64,000 bases of DNA from GCA-002793235 sp965267355. Lineage in GTDB: Bacteria > Bacteroidota > Bacteroidia > Flavobacteriales_E > Vicingaceae. Position 1 is the stretch's first letter. Every line of letters starts with the position of its first letter. Position numbers and translations under genes: made by a program. The stretch is taken from contig OZ253956.1 of NCBI GenBank assembly GCA_965267355.1, forward strand, positions 248,001-312,000. Direction: 5' to 3'. Below are positions 36,409 through 44,604 of the stretch, one piece after another. The notes under the pieces are model-generated. The model ran no database searches. It worked only from the letters and a program-made list of their open reading frames with translations, and was not told the origin of the DNA.

Positions 36409-37374
36409 ATGGCAGAAAGACTTCGAGACAATAGAAAAACCGAAGAAATTAGAGCAAAAGTTCGTGAAACTGAACTAGAAGTTTCCAACTTTATCTACCC
36501 TCTATTTATTGAAGAAGGAAATAACATAAAGAAGGAAATTGCTTCAATGCCTGGCATATTTCGTTATTCGCTAGAACGCATTAATGAAGAAATTGACGAG
36601 GTTATAGCGTTGGGAATTAACTCGGTTATTCTTTTCGGAATACCATTAACCAAAGATGCTGAAGGAAGCGAGAGTTGGAACGAGAATGGAATTATTCAGC
36701 GGGCTATTAGACAAATAAAGGCTGACTACCCTACTCTACAAGTAATTGCTGATGTTTGTTTTTGCGAATATACAGACCATGGCCACTGTGGAGTATTATG
36801 TAATCATGATGTAGACAATGATAAAACCCTGGTAAACCTTCGTAAGCAAGTATTGGCTCAAGCAAAAGCTGGAATAGATATGGTAGCACCATCAGGAATG
36901 ATGGATTTTGCAGTTCGCGAAATGCGTGATGAATTAGATAAGAACGGATACCAGCACATTCCAATTATGGGATACTCTGTAAAATACTGCTCATCTTATT
37001 ACGGGCCATTTAGAGATGCTGCTGATTCTTCTCCAAGTTTTGGAGATAGAAGAACCTACCAAATGGATCCTGCCAACAGAAACGAGGCAATTAAAGAAGC
37101 ACAAGCTGATGTAGATGAAGGAGCAGAAATCTTAATGGTTAAACCTGCTTTATCTTATTTAGATATAATAAGAGATTTAAAAAACAATTTTGATTTACCA
37201 ATAGCAGCATATAATGTTAGTGGTGAATATTCAATGATTAAAGCTGCTGGGCAAAACAACTGGATTGATGAGCAGAATGTAATGATGGAAACATTACTTT
37301 CGATTAAACGAGCTGGAGCTGATATTATCATCACTTACTTTGCGAAAGAAGCTGCTAAAATTTTAAATAAATGA
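36409..37374 (+). CDS. hemB: Porphobilinogen synthase (5-aminolevulinate dehydratase)
   Basis: This 321-residue cytosolic enzyme condenses two 5-aminolevulinate molecules to porphobilinogen. The zinc-site cysteines are in DVCFCEYTDHGHCGVL, which marks the zinc-dependent subtype. The two active-site lysines lie in MGYSVKYCSSYYGPFRDA and MVKPALSYLDI. It overlaps hemL by four bases (ATGA), so translation is coupled. With hemL supplying aminolevulinate and hemE further down, the locus encodes the early and middle steps of heme synthesis by the C5 route. Confidence 0.97.
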   Translation: MAERLRDNRKTEEIRAKVRETELEVSNFIYPLFIEEGNNIKKEIASMPGIFRYSLERINEEIDEVIALGINSVILFGIPLTKDAEGSESWNENGIIQRAIRQIKADYPTLQVIADVCFCEYTDHGHCGVLCNHDVDNDKTLVNLRKQVLAQAKAGIDMVAPSGMMDFAVREMRDELDKNGYQHIPIMGYSVKYCSSYYGPFRDAADSSPSFGDRRTYQMDPANRNEAIKEAQADVDEGAEILMVKPALSYLDIIRDLKNNFDLPIAAYNVSGEYSMIKAAGQNNWIDEQNVMMETLLSIKRAGADIIITYFAKEAAKILNK

Positions 37375-38669
37375 ATCACACAAAATCACAAGAATTATAC
37401 AACCAAGGACAAAAGCACTTAGTAGGAGCTGTAAATTCTCCGGTGAGAGCTTTTAAATCTGTTGGTGGAAATCCATTGTTTATTAATAAAGCTCACGGAA
37501 GTAAGATTTATGATGTTGATGGAAATGAATACATTGATTTAGTTCTTTCTTACGGCCCTATGATTTTAGGACACGGAAACAATAGTGTAATTGAAACTGT
37601 GCAAAGACAAGTATGCATGGGGTTCTCTTTTGGCGCAAGTACTGAGAATGAGTTGAAATTAGCTGAGATTGTTTGCAATGCATTCCCAGGAATGGACAAA
37701 GTAAGATTTGTCAACTCTGGTACTGAAGCCATTTTGAGTGCTATTCGTTTAGCTAGAGCACACACTGGAAAGAATCACATCATCAAGTTTGCTGGTTGTT
37801 ATCATGGTCACTCTGATGCTTTATTAGTTGCTGCCGGTAGTGGTATTGCTACTTTTAGTTTGCCCGGAAGTGAAGGTGTGCCGGAAGAGGCAGTTAAAAA
37901 CACATTAATTGCCGAGTACAATGATATTGATAGTGTAAAAAAGCATATTGCCGAATGTAATGATATAGCTGCGATATTTATAGAGCCTGTTGCAGGAAAT
38001 ATGGGAACGGTTGTACCGTCAGACAATTTTATAAAGGAGCTCAGAGACATTACTCGAGCGAATGGAATATTATTGGTTGTAGATGAAGTAATGACTGGCT
38101 TCCGTTCTAAGTTTGGAGGTGCTCAGGAATTATTAGGGATAGAAGCTGATATTACTTGTTTAGGCAAGGTAATCGGTGGAGGTTTTCCAGTAGGAGCTTA
38201 TGGAGCTAGAAACGAAATTATGGGGAATGTTGCTCCATTAGGAGGAATGTACCAAGCAGGAACACTATCTGGAAATCCAGTGGCCATGGCTGCAGGTATT
38301 TCCACATTAACAGAATTAGAAAAACAGAATCCATACAACCAGTTTAACGAGCATGCTGAAGCAATTGAAAAAGCATTGTTAGAAGCTGCTGAAGAAAATG
38401 GAGTTGAACTAACTGTAAGTAGGTTTGGATCTATGGTTAACCCTTTCTTTATCAACAAAAAGGTAACCAACTTTACTGAAGCACAAGAGTGCGACACAGA
38501 TAAGTTTGCAAAATTCTTCTGGGGATTAATTGAGAACGGAATTTATGTTCCACCCTCACAATTTGAAGCTTGGTTTTTATCTTCAGCAATTAGCAACGAA
38601 GATTTAGAAAGAATAACAACAGGAATTAAGAATGCCATGAAAAAGGTAAATGAAACGGTAGAAGCATAA
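37371..38669 (+). CDS. hemL: Glutamate-1-semialdehyde 2,1-aminomutase
   Basis: This 432-residue PLP-dependent class III aminotransferase-fold enzyme makes 5-aminolevulinate from glutamate-1-semialdehyde. The signatures FVNSGTEAILSAIRLAR, AGCYHGHSDALLVAAGSG and LLVVDEVMTGFR, and the PLP lysine in TCLGKVIGGGFPVGAYG, are all present. GGMYQAGTLSGNPVAMAAG is also typical. The length is standard. Its stop overlaps the hemE start by one base (TAATG). Confidence 0.97.
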   Translation: MNHTKSQELYNQGQKHLVGAVNSPVRAFKSVGGNPLFINKAHGSKIYDVDGNEYIDLVLSYGPMILGHGNNSVIETVQRQVCMGFSFGASTENELKLAEIVCNAFPGMDKVRFVNSGTEAILSAIRLARAHTGKNHIIKFAGCYHGHSDALLVAAGSGIATFSLPGSEGVPEEAVKNTLIAEYNDIDSVKKHIAECNDIAAIFIEPVAGNMGTVVPSDNFIKELRDITRANGILLVVDEVMTGFRSKFGGAQELLGIEADITCLGKVIGGGFPVGAYGARNEIMGNVAPLGGMYQAGTLSGNPVAMAAGISTLTELEKQNPYNQFNEHAEAIEKALLEAAEENGVELTVSRFGSMVNPFFINKKVTNFTEAQECDTDKFAKFFWGLIENGIYVPPSQFEAWFLSSAISNEDLERITTGIKNAMKKVNETVEA

Positions 38670-39703
38670 TGAGTTTTAATGATAATTTTTTAAAAGCTTG
38701 TAGAAGAGAAGAAACCCCTTACACTCCACTTTGGTTAGCACGTCAAGCTGGACGTTACCAAAAAGAGTACATGAAAATTAAGGAGAAGTACAGCATTATA
38801 GATATCAGTACTATTCCTGAGGTTAGTGCAGAGGTAACTTTGTTACCCATCAATCAATTTGAATTGGATTCTGCCATTATATTTTCTGATATTTTAATTC
38901 CATTGGGGCCAATGGGAATTAGCTTTGAATACAAAAAAGGCTATGGACCATTAATCCATAATCCGGTAAGAACTGTTGCTGATGTAGAGAAACTAAAAGT
39001 AGTTGATCCGGCAACAGAAATGTGGTACACAGGTAAAGCCTTAGAAATTTTAAAAGGTGAATTGAATGTACCTTGTATTGGTTTTGTAGGGGCTCCATTT
39101 ACTTTGGCTAGTTACATGATAGAAGGTGGACCTTCTAAGAACTACCAAACCATGAAAGCTTTTATGTACAATGAAACAAAAGCTTGGCATTTGTTAATGG
39201 ATAAGTTAGGAACTGTTATGGCTAACTACTTAAACTTTCAGATTGAAAGTGGAGCTATGGTTGTACAAATTTTTGATAGCTGGGTAGGTGCTTTAGATGT
39301 AGATGATTACAACGAATACGTTTACCCACACATGGAAAAAATGGTGCAAACTGTAAAAGGGAAATACCCTAATGTACCATTAATATCTATGGGTGTAAAC
39401 TCGGCTCACTTAATACCTAGTTTGCGTAAAGCTAACCCAGATGTAATTGCTATTGATTGGAAAACCGACTTAGCTAAAACATGGGAAAGTTTAAATTACG
39501 AAGTAGCAGTACAAGGAAATTTAGACCCAACAGCATTGTTTGCCGATTGGAGTATAATTGAAGCTAAAACCAAAAAGATTTTAGACTCCGTAAAAGGTAA
39601 GCCAGGCCACATCTTTAACTTAGGACATGGTATTTTACCAAGCACACCGGTAGAGAATGTTAAACGCCTATGTGAGTTTGTGCATGAGTATACGAGAAAA
39701 TAA
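38669..39703 (+). CDS. hemE: Uroporphyrinogen decarboxylase
   Basis: This 344-residue enzyme decarboxylates uroporphyrinogen III to coproporphyrinogen III. The conserved PLWLARQAGRYQKEY contains the substrate-binding arginines. DSAIIFSDILIPLGPMG supplies the catalytic aspartate. GFVGAPFTLASYMIEGGPSKNY, IFDSWVGALD and the terminal FNLGHGILPSTPVENV are further family signatures. It sits between hemL and a small kinase gene, each junction overlapping by one base. Confidence 0.97.
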   Translation: MSFNDNFLKACRREETPYTPLWLARQAGRYQKEYMKIKEKYSIIDISTIPEVSAEVTLLPINQFELDSAIIFSDILIPLGPMGISFEYKKGYGPLIHNPVRTVADVEKLKVVDPATEMWYTGKALEILKGELNVPCIGFVGAPFTLASYMIEGGPSKNYQTMKAFMYNETKAWHLLMDKLGTVMANYLNFQIESGAMVVQIFDSWVGALDVDDYNEYVYPHMEKMVQTVKGKYPNVPLISMGVNSAHLIPSLRKANPDVIAIDWKTDLAKTWESLNYEVAVQGNLDPTALFADWSIIEAKTKKILDSVKGKPGHIFNLGHGILPSTPVENVKRLCEFVHEYTRK

Positions 39704-40284
39704 TGTCTAAAAATGATAATATTATCATTTTAATTGGACCTATCCGAACAGGTAAATCGACTATTGCTAAGTTACTTTCTGAAAAATTAAGTCTTCCTAG
39801 ATATCGAATGGATATGCTCCGCTTTGACTATTATAAAGAAACCGATTACAACGAAGAAAAAGCTGAACAAATTAAAAATGAAGAAGGTTTCTTAGCCCTT
39901 TGTAAATATTGGGAACCTTATGGAATTTACGCTATAAAAAGAGTATTAGAAGATTGTAAAAAAGGTGTTATTGATTTTGGTGGTGGACTATCAGTTTATG
40001 AGGATGAAAATCAGTTGCAAGAAGCGATACAATTACTAAAAGATTTCAAAGTTGTCTTACTTCTTCCTACTGAAAACAAAGAAGAAAGTATAGAAATTCT
40101 AAATTCCAGAATGCTTGAAAGAGATTATCAAGAGTATTTCTCACAACAAGATATTAATGTTAGAAAACAACTAAACCAACTCTTTGTTAATCATTTATCT
40201 AATTATCTTTTAGCGAAAGATACTTTTTACACTAAAAACAAATCACCAGAAGAAACTTGTGAAGAAATAATAGGCTCACTCTAA
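39703..40284 (+). CDS. P-loop kinase-like protein (shikimate/adenylate-kinase fold)
   Basis: This 193-residue protein opens with a Walker A motif (IILIGPIRTGKSTIAKLLSEKL) and an RMDMLRFDYY region in the position of the substrate-binding aspartate of shikimate-kinase-like enzymes. It continues with GVIDFGGGLSVYED and VVLLLPTENKEESIEILNSRM, the usual order of this fold. The C-terminal part (NQLFVNHLSNYLLAKDTFYTKNKSPEETCEEII) fits the lid and tail. The substrate is unknown. Start-stop overlap with hemE (TAATG) implies co-expression with the heme genes, though a heme role is not shown. Its last bases overlap a remnant gene end on the other strand. Confidence 0.75.
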   Translation: MSKNDNIIILIGPIRTGKSTIAKLLSEKLSLPRYRMDMLRFDYYKETDYNEEKAEQIKNEEGFLALCKYWEPYGIYAIKRVLEDCKKGVIDFGGGLSVYEDENQLQEAIQLLKDFKVVLLLPTENKEESIEILNSRMLERDYQEYFSQQDINVRKQLNQLFVNHLSNYLLAKDTFYTKNKSPEETCEEIIGSL

Positions 40285-40368
40285 TACCAAACTCTCCATC
40301 TTCTCTAATTTCTTTCCAAGAAATTCTCTAAAACGCTGTAAACAACTTTTATTTTTGGTTAACAACAT
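40276..40368 (-). pseudogene. Displaced 3' end of the thioredoxin-fold gene (paralogous remnant)
   Basis: A 30-residue minus-strand frame ends in KKLEKMESLVLE and a TGA. The intact protein encoded at 47586-48125 ends in KKLDKMESLVLE and a TGA. The last 39 bases (40276-40314 against 47586-47624) match at 34 positions, and all five differences are at third codon positions. The upstream part of the frame does not match. This is a duplicated gene end in the same orientation as the intact gene, about 7.3 kb away, bracketing the intervening module. It is not expected to encode a working protein. Confidence 0.6.
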
Positions 40369-40404
40369 TAATTCATACACAAAAAGATAATTGCTGATTT
40401 ATAA

Positions 40405-40437
40405 TAAAAAAGCTCCAACATAGTTGGAGCTTTTTTG
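40405..40437. terminator. Bidirectional intrinsic terminator
   Basis: AAAAAAGCTCCAAC-ATA-GTTGGAGCTTTTTT, with T runs on both strands. It lies between the heme operon and the convergent beta-helix protein gene and can stop both. Confidence 0.93.
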
Positions 40438-40451
40438 ATATACTAAACTAA

Positions 40452-43400
40452 TTAGTTCTTAATCACTCTTCTGGTAATGGTCTCTCCTCCATTACTTATT
40501 TGAACAAAGTAGATTCCTTTTTCACTATTTCTTAAATCAATTGATGTTTCCGTTGAAACTAATTGATTAGTAAAAACAAGTTCACCCAAAACATTATAAA
40601 CATTAACTAATCCATTATCTATTTGATTCAACTTAATAGTGAAGAATGCTTGAGTTGGGTTAGGATAAATGTTAATGTTTTGAAATGAATTTTCTTCATT
40701 AATTCCAACACTCATAATTGCAACACAAGCAGAAGTATCAGAACATGCACCTACTGTTACTACAACTGCGTAATTTCCATTTGAAACAGCGGTATAACTT
40801 TGTCCAGTTTCTGCTGGAACAATTGCTGTGTTGGTAGAACAATCTATCCATTCGTAAGTCGCTCCAGTCTGATTAGATGTAATCATTGAACCATTTACTG
40901 TAGTAGATGTATCTATCGCAGGCAACACATTCAAATTAATGGTTACGGTACTATCACACATATTTGGTCCAACATTCGTAAATACTTCTGTTCCCGTTGG
41001 GTTTGAAGCATTATACGTAGTCCCGTTTACTACTACACTGTCTTCATTACATATAGTGTTGGTTACACTTCCAACTAATGCTGGTAATACATTCAAATTA
41101 ATGGTCACGGTACTATCACACATATTTGACCCAACATTCGTAAATACTTCTGTTCCCGTTGGGTTTGAAGCATTATACGTAGTCCCGTTTACTACTACAC
41201 TGTCTTCATTACAAATTGTACTATTTACGCTTCCTGTCTTTAAAGGTAGAACATTAACCGTTACTATAGTACTCATTTCTTGTTTACATGGTGTTGAAGA
41301 AATTCCTTCAACCCAAGCGTTTACAGTATCCATATTAATTAAAGTACCGTTATAGCCATTGGCAGATTTATCGATCATAGCTGAGCCTGCACCCTCTTCA
41401 AAATCATAATATGCCTCCAAATTAGGCTCTGTTCCTGTTAAACCGTTTGACATTGCACTCTGTACTTGACTTAAGTTAACATTGGTATTCCAAACACTTA
41501 GTTCATCCACCGAACCATCCATATTTCCGAAAAACAAATTGTTTACCCAAGCCTGACCAACGCTTGTCGTTGCAAAATTATTATAGATGTGAGGAGCATA
41601 ATCAGTAATATCCAATATTCCATCAACATATATAGATACACTATCGGTAGATCCATCTTTAGTAATGGCAAAATGATGCCAATTTCCGTCATTTACCATC
41701 ACATTACTCCATACTAAGCTAGCATTTGCGTTTGTATTTAGCGAGTAATACCTAATTCTACCAAAAAACAATTCAAACTGTGTGTACAAACTAATTCCAG
41801 ATGCAGCCGCCCATGTCATAATCTTACCAGAAGAAGCCGAGTTGACTGTGGTTTTTATCCAACCCATCACTGAAAACGAACCAGATAATGGAACTGCTGG
41901 AGTAACATCTACCCTATCATCATTGTTATCAAGTAACAATGCAGATCCCTGCGAACAAGCATTTATGTTGTAAGATGTAGTATTTGTTAATACTCCTGTA
42001 TTAAAAGTAATGCTCCCTCCATTTCCTACAATAGGACCGTCAACGATTAAATCAGTTGCATCATCTCTCAACACATAATTTACATTCATTTCAGTGGTAT
42101 CCACTTGTATAGAAGTGGAGGCTCCATAACAAATGGTATCTTCAATTGCCATCACATCTAGATCATTAAATGTAGTAAAACTCAAATTAACGGTTACCGT
42201 GCTATCGCACATAAAGGGACCAACATTAGTAAACGTTTCTGTTCCATTAGGGTTAGATTGATTATATGTTGTTCCGTTAATAACAATACTATCAGAATAG
42301 CATATCGTGTCCATTACACTACCGGAAAGAGGAGTCAGAATAGTCACATCTATAGTCATTATGCTATCCATAAGACATGCATTTGGAATGGTATCCGTAA
42401 CAGTGTATGTTCCAATAGTAGTATAAGTTTCATCCGTACTTGGCACAGTATAAGAACCGCAATTAACTTCACTAAAATTAGAATAGGTGTTAGCACAACC
42501 ACCAAACTCAAAAGCTCCTATATCAGGGTTTCCTACTCTTGCTGCACTTCTTTGATCAAGAGGCAAAGAGGTAGCTATATCTCCATTATCGATTGGGTTT
42601 CCACCTGCCATAAGTGCAACAGTAGGTGTTAATCCTCCATTGTTTTTTATACCTGCTGGATCCAATCCTGGATTAGTTGAATATGCCCATGTAACGGTTA
42701 CTTCCGAGTTTTCCACTAAATTATTAACTTTGGAAAAAGCTCCTGGAGTACCCCACCTAACATCATCAAAATTCCCACTGTTTGCAACATTATCAGCAAT
42801 AAGGTTGTTATACAAATATCTCTCAGAAGAAACTTTAGCTAAATGCAACCCTCCAGCTTCAATAAGGTTAGTCCCTGTACATGAGTTATTAGCAATGGTA
42901 TTGTTGGTTAAATAATTATAGCTCACCACAGTATATATTGCCCCACCTCTACTGTTCCCAGCAGCAATAGTTTGATTGCCATAAAATGTATTATTCTCTA
43001 AATTTAGCGTATCTGTTGAGTTTGAGGTACATAAGGCCCCACCACTAGCAATTTGATTATTTGAAGTAGCAGTATTTAAATGAAATGAAGAGTTAGCAAT
43101 TTTCAAGTTAGGAACTCCCTCAGAATATACAGCACCTCCATATGCTGTAGAAGATACCGCCCCATTAGTACTTACGGAATTTCCTTCAAAATCGGTTGTA
43201 GTTATCTGTAACTCAACAGTTCTGGCATATATCGCACCACCATAACTAATTGCATTACCCGTGGAAGTACAATGATTATTTTTGAATTTACTTTTCGATA
43301 TAGAAAATTTAGCATATAACTCATTAATTGATAAATTAAGTGCTCCACCTTTAGTACCCATTGTTGATGTACATTCATTATCTTCAAACAAACATCCTTC

Positions 43401-44195
43401 AATTGTCAAATTGATTTGAAAAAAGCTATTGGAAGCAAGGGCATAAATAGCTCCTCCTTCCGAATTGTGACTTGTACTTAGTACCGCATTACCAATAAAT
43501 TCACAATTCTTAATTGTAATGTCCCCACCATTAAGAAACATAGCTCCACCCGACCTTTGATTTCCGTTAGAGATATTATGAATATTGTTAATAAAACTAC
43601 AGTTAGTAAACCTTGAAATTCCAGAAGAAAAATAAATTGAAATAGCACCTCCACCGGTATTCTCAGTTCCGTCTCCTATACTGTTTCTAAACACACAATA
43701 ACTGGCATCAATTCCAGCCGCATTTCTTGCTGCAATTGCTCCTCCGTATTTTGCACCATTTTGGTCGAACAAACAATTTTTAACGGTTAAATAACCTGTT
43801 GTAGCTACATGTATAGCTCCTCCCATTTGAGAAATTACAACAAATTGTGCCCCTTTATAAAATTGAACCCCTTCTATTAGTACCGAATCTGAAATTCGCA
43901 TAATTTGTGAAAGAGAATCTCCTGAAAGAATAGTATTACTAGTATCATTACCTATTATAGTTATAGCTACATCAACATCTAAATAGGAAGTAAGTACTAT
44001 AGGTATTCCATTAATAGAGTTATCAAATACAATACTATCTCCATCTATAGAATTGTCAATAGCATCTCTTAAAGAACCAGCCCCTGTATCTAAAGTATTT
44101 GTTACTGATCTAGTAGTTGCTTTCGAAACATTGCTCATTAATATTGAAACAAATACTAATAGTATCAATTTCAAAAAGTAGTTTTTTTTCTTCAT
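40452..44195 (-). CDS. Secreted parallel beta-helix / LamG protein with T9SS type-A sorting domain
   Basis: This 1247-residue exported protein has a signal peptide (1-26) and a right-handed beta-helix of the choice-of-anchor-Q type (about 27-585). The latter has repeated GGA(I/L) turns (GGAIHVATTGYL, GGAIYALASNS) and ends NPDIGAFEFGGC. Ig-like repeats (about 640-760, 985-1095) flank a LamG-like sugar-binding domain (about 770-960, FSVMGWIKT, EAYYDFEEGAGS). The end (about 1175-1247, NIYPNPTQAFFTIKL to KGIYFVQISNGG) is a T9SS type-A sorting domain. Two 162-bp units at 40921-41244 are nearly identical. Likely polysaccharide binding or an adhesin. It lies 10 bases after the mini-LuxR gene, so the two are co-transcribed. 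Confidence 0.88.
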   Translation of the reverse strand: MKKKNYFLKLILLVFVSILMSNVSKATTRSVTNTLDTGAGSLRDAIDNSIDGDSIVFDNSINGIPIVLTSYLDVDVAITIIGNDTSNTILSGDSLSQIMRISDSVLIEGVQFYKGAQFVVISQMGGAIHVATTGYLTVKNCLFDQNGAKYGGAIAARNAAGIDASYCVFRNSIGDGTENTGGGAISIYFSSGISRFTNCSFINNIHNISNGNQRSGGAMFLNGGDITIKNCEFIGNAVLSTSHNSEGGAIYALASNSFFQINLTIEGCLFEDNECTSTMGTKGGALNLSINELYAKFSISKSKFKNNHCTSTGNAISYGGAIYARTVELQITTTDFEGNSVSTNGAVSSTAYGGAVYSEGVPNLKIANSSFHLNTATSNNQIASGGALCTSNSTDTLNLENNTFYGNQTIAAGNSRGGAIYTVVSYNYLTNNTIANNSCTGTNLIEAGGLHLAKVSSERYLYNNLIADNVANSGNFDDVRWGTPGAFSKVNNLVENSEVTVTWAYSTNPGLDPAGIKNNGGLTPTVALMAGGNPIDNGDIATSLPLDQRSAARVGNPDIGAFEFGGCANTYSNFSEVNCGSYTVPSTDETYTTIGTYTVTDTIPNACLMDSIMTIDVTILTPLSGSVMDTICYSDSIVINGTTYNQSNPNGTETFTNVGPFMCDSTVTVNLSFTTFNDLDVMAIEDTICYGASTSIQVDTTEMNVNYVLRDDATDLIVDGPIVGNGGSITFNTGVLTNTTSYNINACSQGSALLLDNNDDRVDVTPAVPLSGSFSVMGWIKTTVNSASSGKIMTWAAASGISLYTQFELFFGRIRYYSLNTNANASLVWSNVMVNDGNWHHFAITKDGSTDSVSIYVDGILDITDYAPHIYNNFATTSVGQAWVNNLFFGNMDGSVDELSVWNTNVNLSQVQSAMSNGLTGTEPNLEAYYDFEEGAGSAMIDKSANGYNGTLINMDTVNAWVEGISSTPCKQEMSTIVTVNVLPLKTGSVNSTICNEDSVVVNGTTYNASNPTGTEVFTNVGSNMCDSTVTINLNVLPALVGSVTNTICNEDSVVVNGTTYNASNPTGTEVFTNVGPNMCDSTVTINLNVLPAIDTSTTVNGSMITSNQTGATYEWIDCSTNTAIVPAETGQSYTAVSNGNYAVVVTVGACSDTSACVAIMSVGINEENSFQNINIYPNPTQAFFTIKLNQIDNGLVNVYNVLGELVFTNQLVSTETSIDLRNSEKGIYFVQISNGGETITRRVIKN
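40921..41244 (-). repeat. Two tandem 162-bp repeats inside the beta-helix/LamG protein gene
   Basis: The units at 40921-41082 and 41083-41244 encode a 54-residue module with the core NEDSVVVNGTTYNASN. They are nearly identical in DNA. A diverged copy lies around 42170-42330. Each module carries one pair of cysteines. Confidence 0.9.
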
Positions 44196-44205
44196 TATTA
44201 TCAGG

Positions 44206-44415
44206 TTATTTATGATTGTTATATTTTATTGTTGCTTCTATTCTATTTCTCACTTTCAATTTTCGATAAATGCTCTTTACATGAGATTTAACAGTACCTA
44301 ATGAGATGTATAAATGATCAGCTATTTCTTTATCTTTTAGTCCAAGAGATATATGATATAATACCTCGTTTTCTCTTTTTGTTAATTCGACCATTATTTT
44401 ATTTTGATCTCTCAT
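44206..44415 (-). CDS. Stand-alone LuxR/GerE-type DNA-binding protein (about 69 residues)
   Basis: The protein is one LuxR helix-turn-helix: LTKRENEVLYHISLGLKDKEIADHLYISLGTVKSHVKSIYRKL, preceded by only about 20 residues. It has no receiver or sensing domain. The open frame could reach a TTG at 44448, but an ATG at 44415 (MRDQNKIMVEL) is the likelier start, and a second ATG seven codons later is possible. The beta-helix secreted protein gene follows after 10 bases. This repeats the arrangement at 13.7-14.9 kb, where a mini-LuxR gene leads an operon with an outer-membrane protein. The hybrid sensor kinase gene lies directly upstream on the same strand. Confidence 0.85.
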   Translation of the reverse strand: MRDQNKIMVELTKRENEVLYHISLGLKDKEIADHLYISLGTVKSHVKSIYRKLKVRNRIEATIKYNNHK

Positions 44416-44449
44416 CAGTGTTGTAAACTTAGTTTTTAGGTTATTCAAA

Positions 44450-44478
44450 TGAAATCCCTCTAAAGGGGGATTTTTTTA
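44450..44478 (+). terminator. Hairpin with T run, plus-strand orientation
   Basis: AAATCCCTC-TAAA-GGGGGATTT followed by TTTT lies 35 bases upstream of the mini-LuxR ATG. The T run is on the plus strand, so it cannot terminate the upstream kinase gene. It may instead stop antisense transcription, or act as a leader hairpin in the mini-LuxR mRNA. The remaining 125 bases up to the kinase stop hold a CAAAC-CTA-GTTTG dyad (44496-44508) and the motif TTTTTCGGGCA on the minus strand, also found before the kinase gene. Confidence 0.5.
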
Positions 44479-44604
44479 ACCTGTTTTTCTGGATACAAAC
44501 CTAGTTTGAAAGAAGTAATGAGATATACCACAAAAAGGACATAAACTGCCCGAAAAAAGACACCTCTTTATTTACAAGGGTTTCAGTGAAAGAAATGGAA
44601 TAGA

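Noticed and set aside
40939..41355. 138-residue plus-strand open frame with an internal repeat
   Set aside because: It is the reverse-complement image of the 162-bp repeats of the beta-helix/LamG protein gene, with no start signal or domain.
44450..44478. Terminator for the hybrid kinase gene
   Set aside because: The T run is on the plus strand, while the kinase is transcribed on the minus strand.
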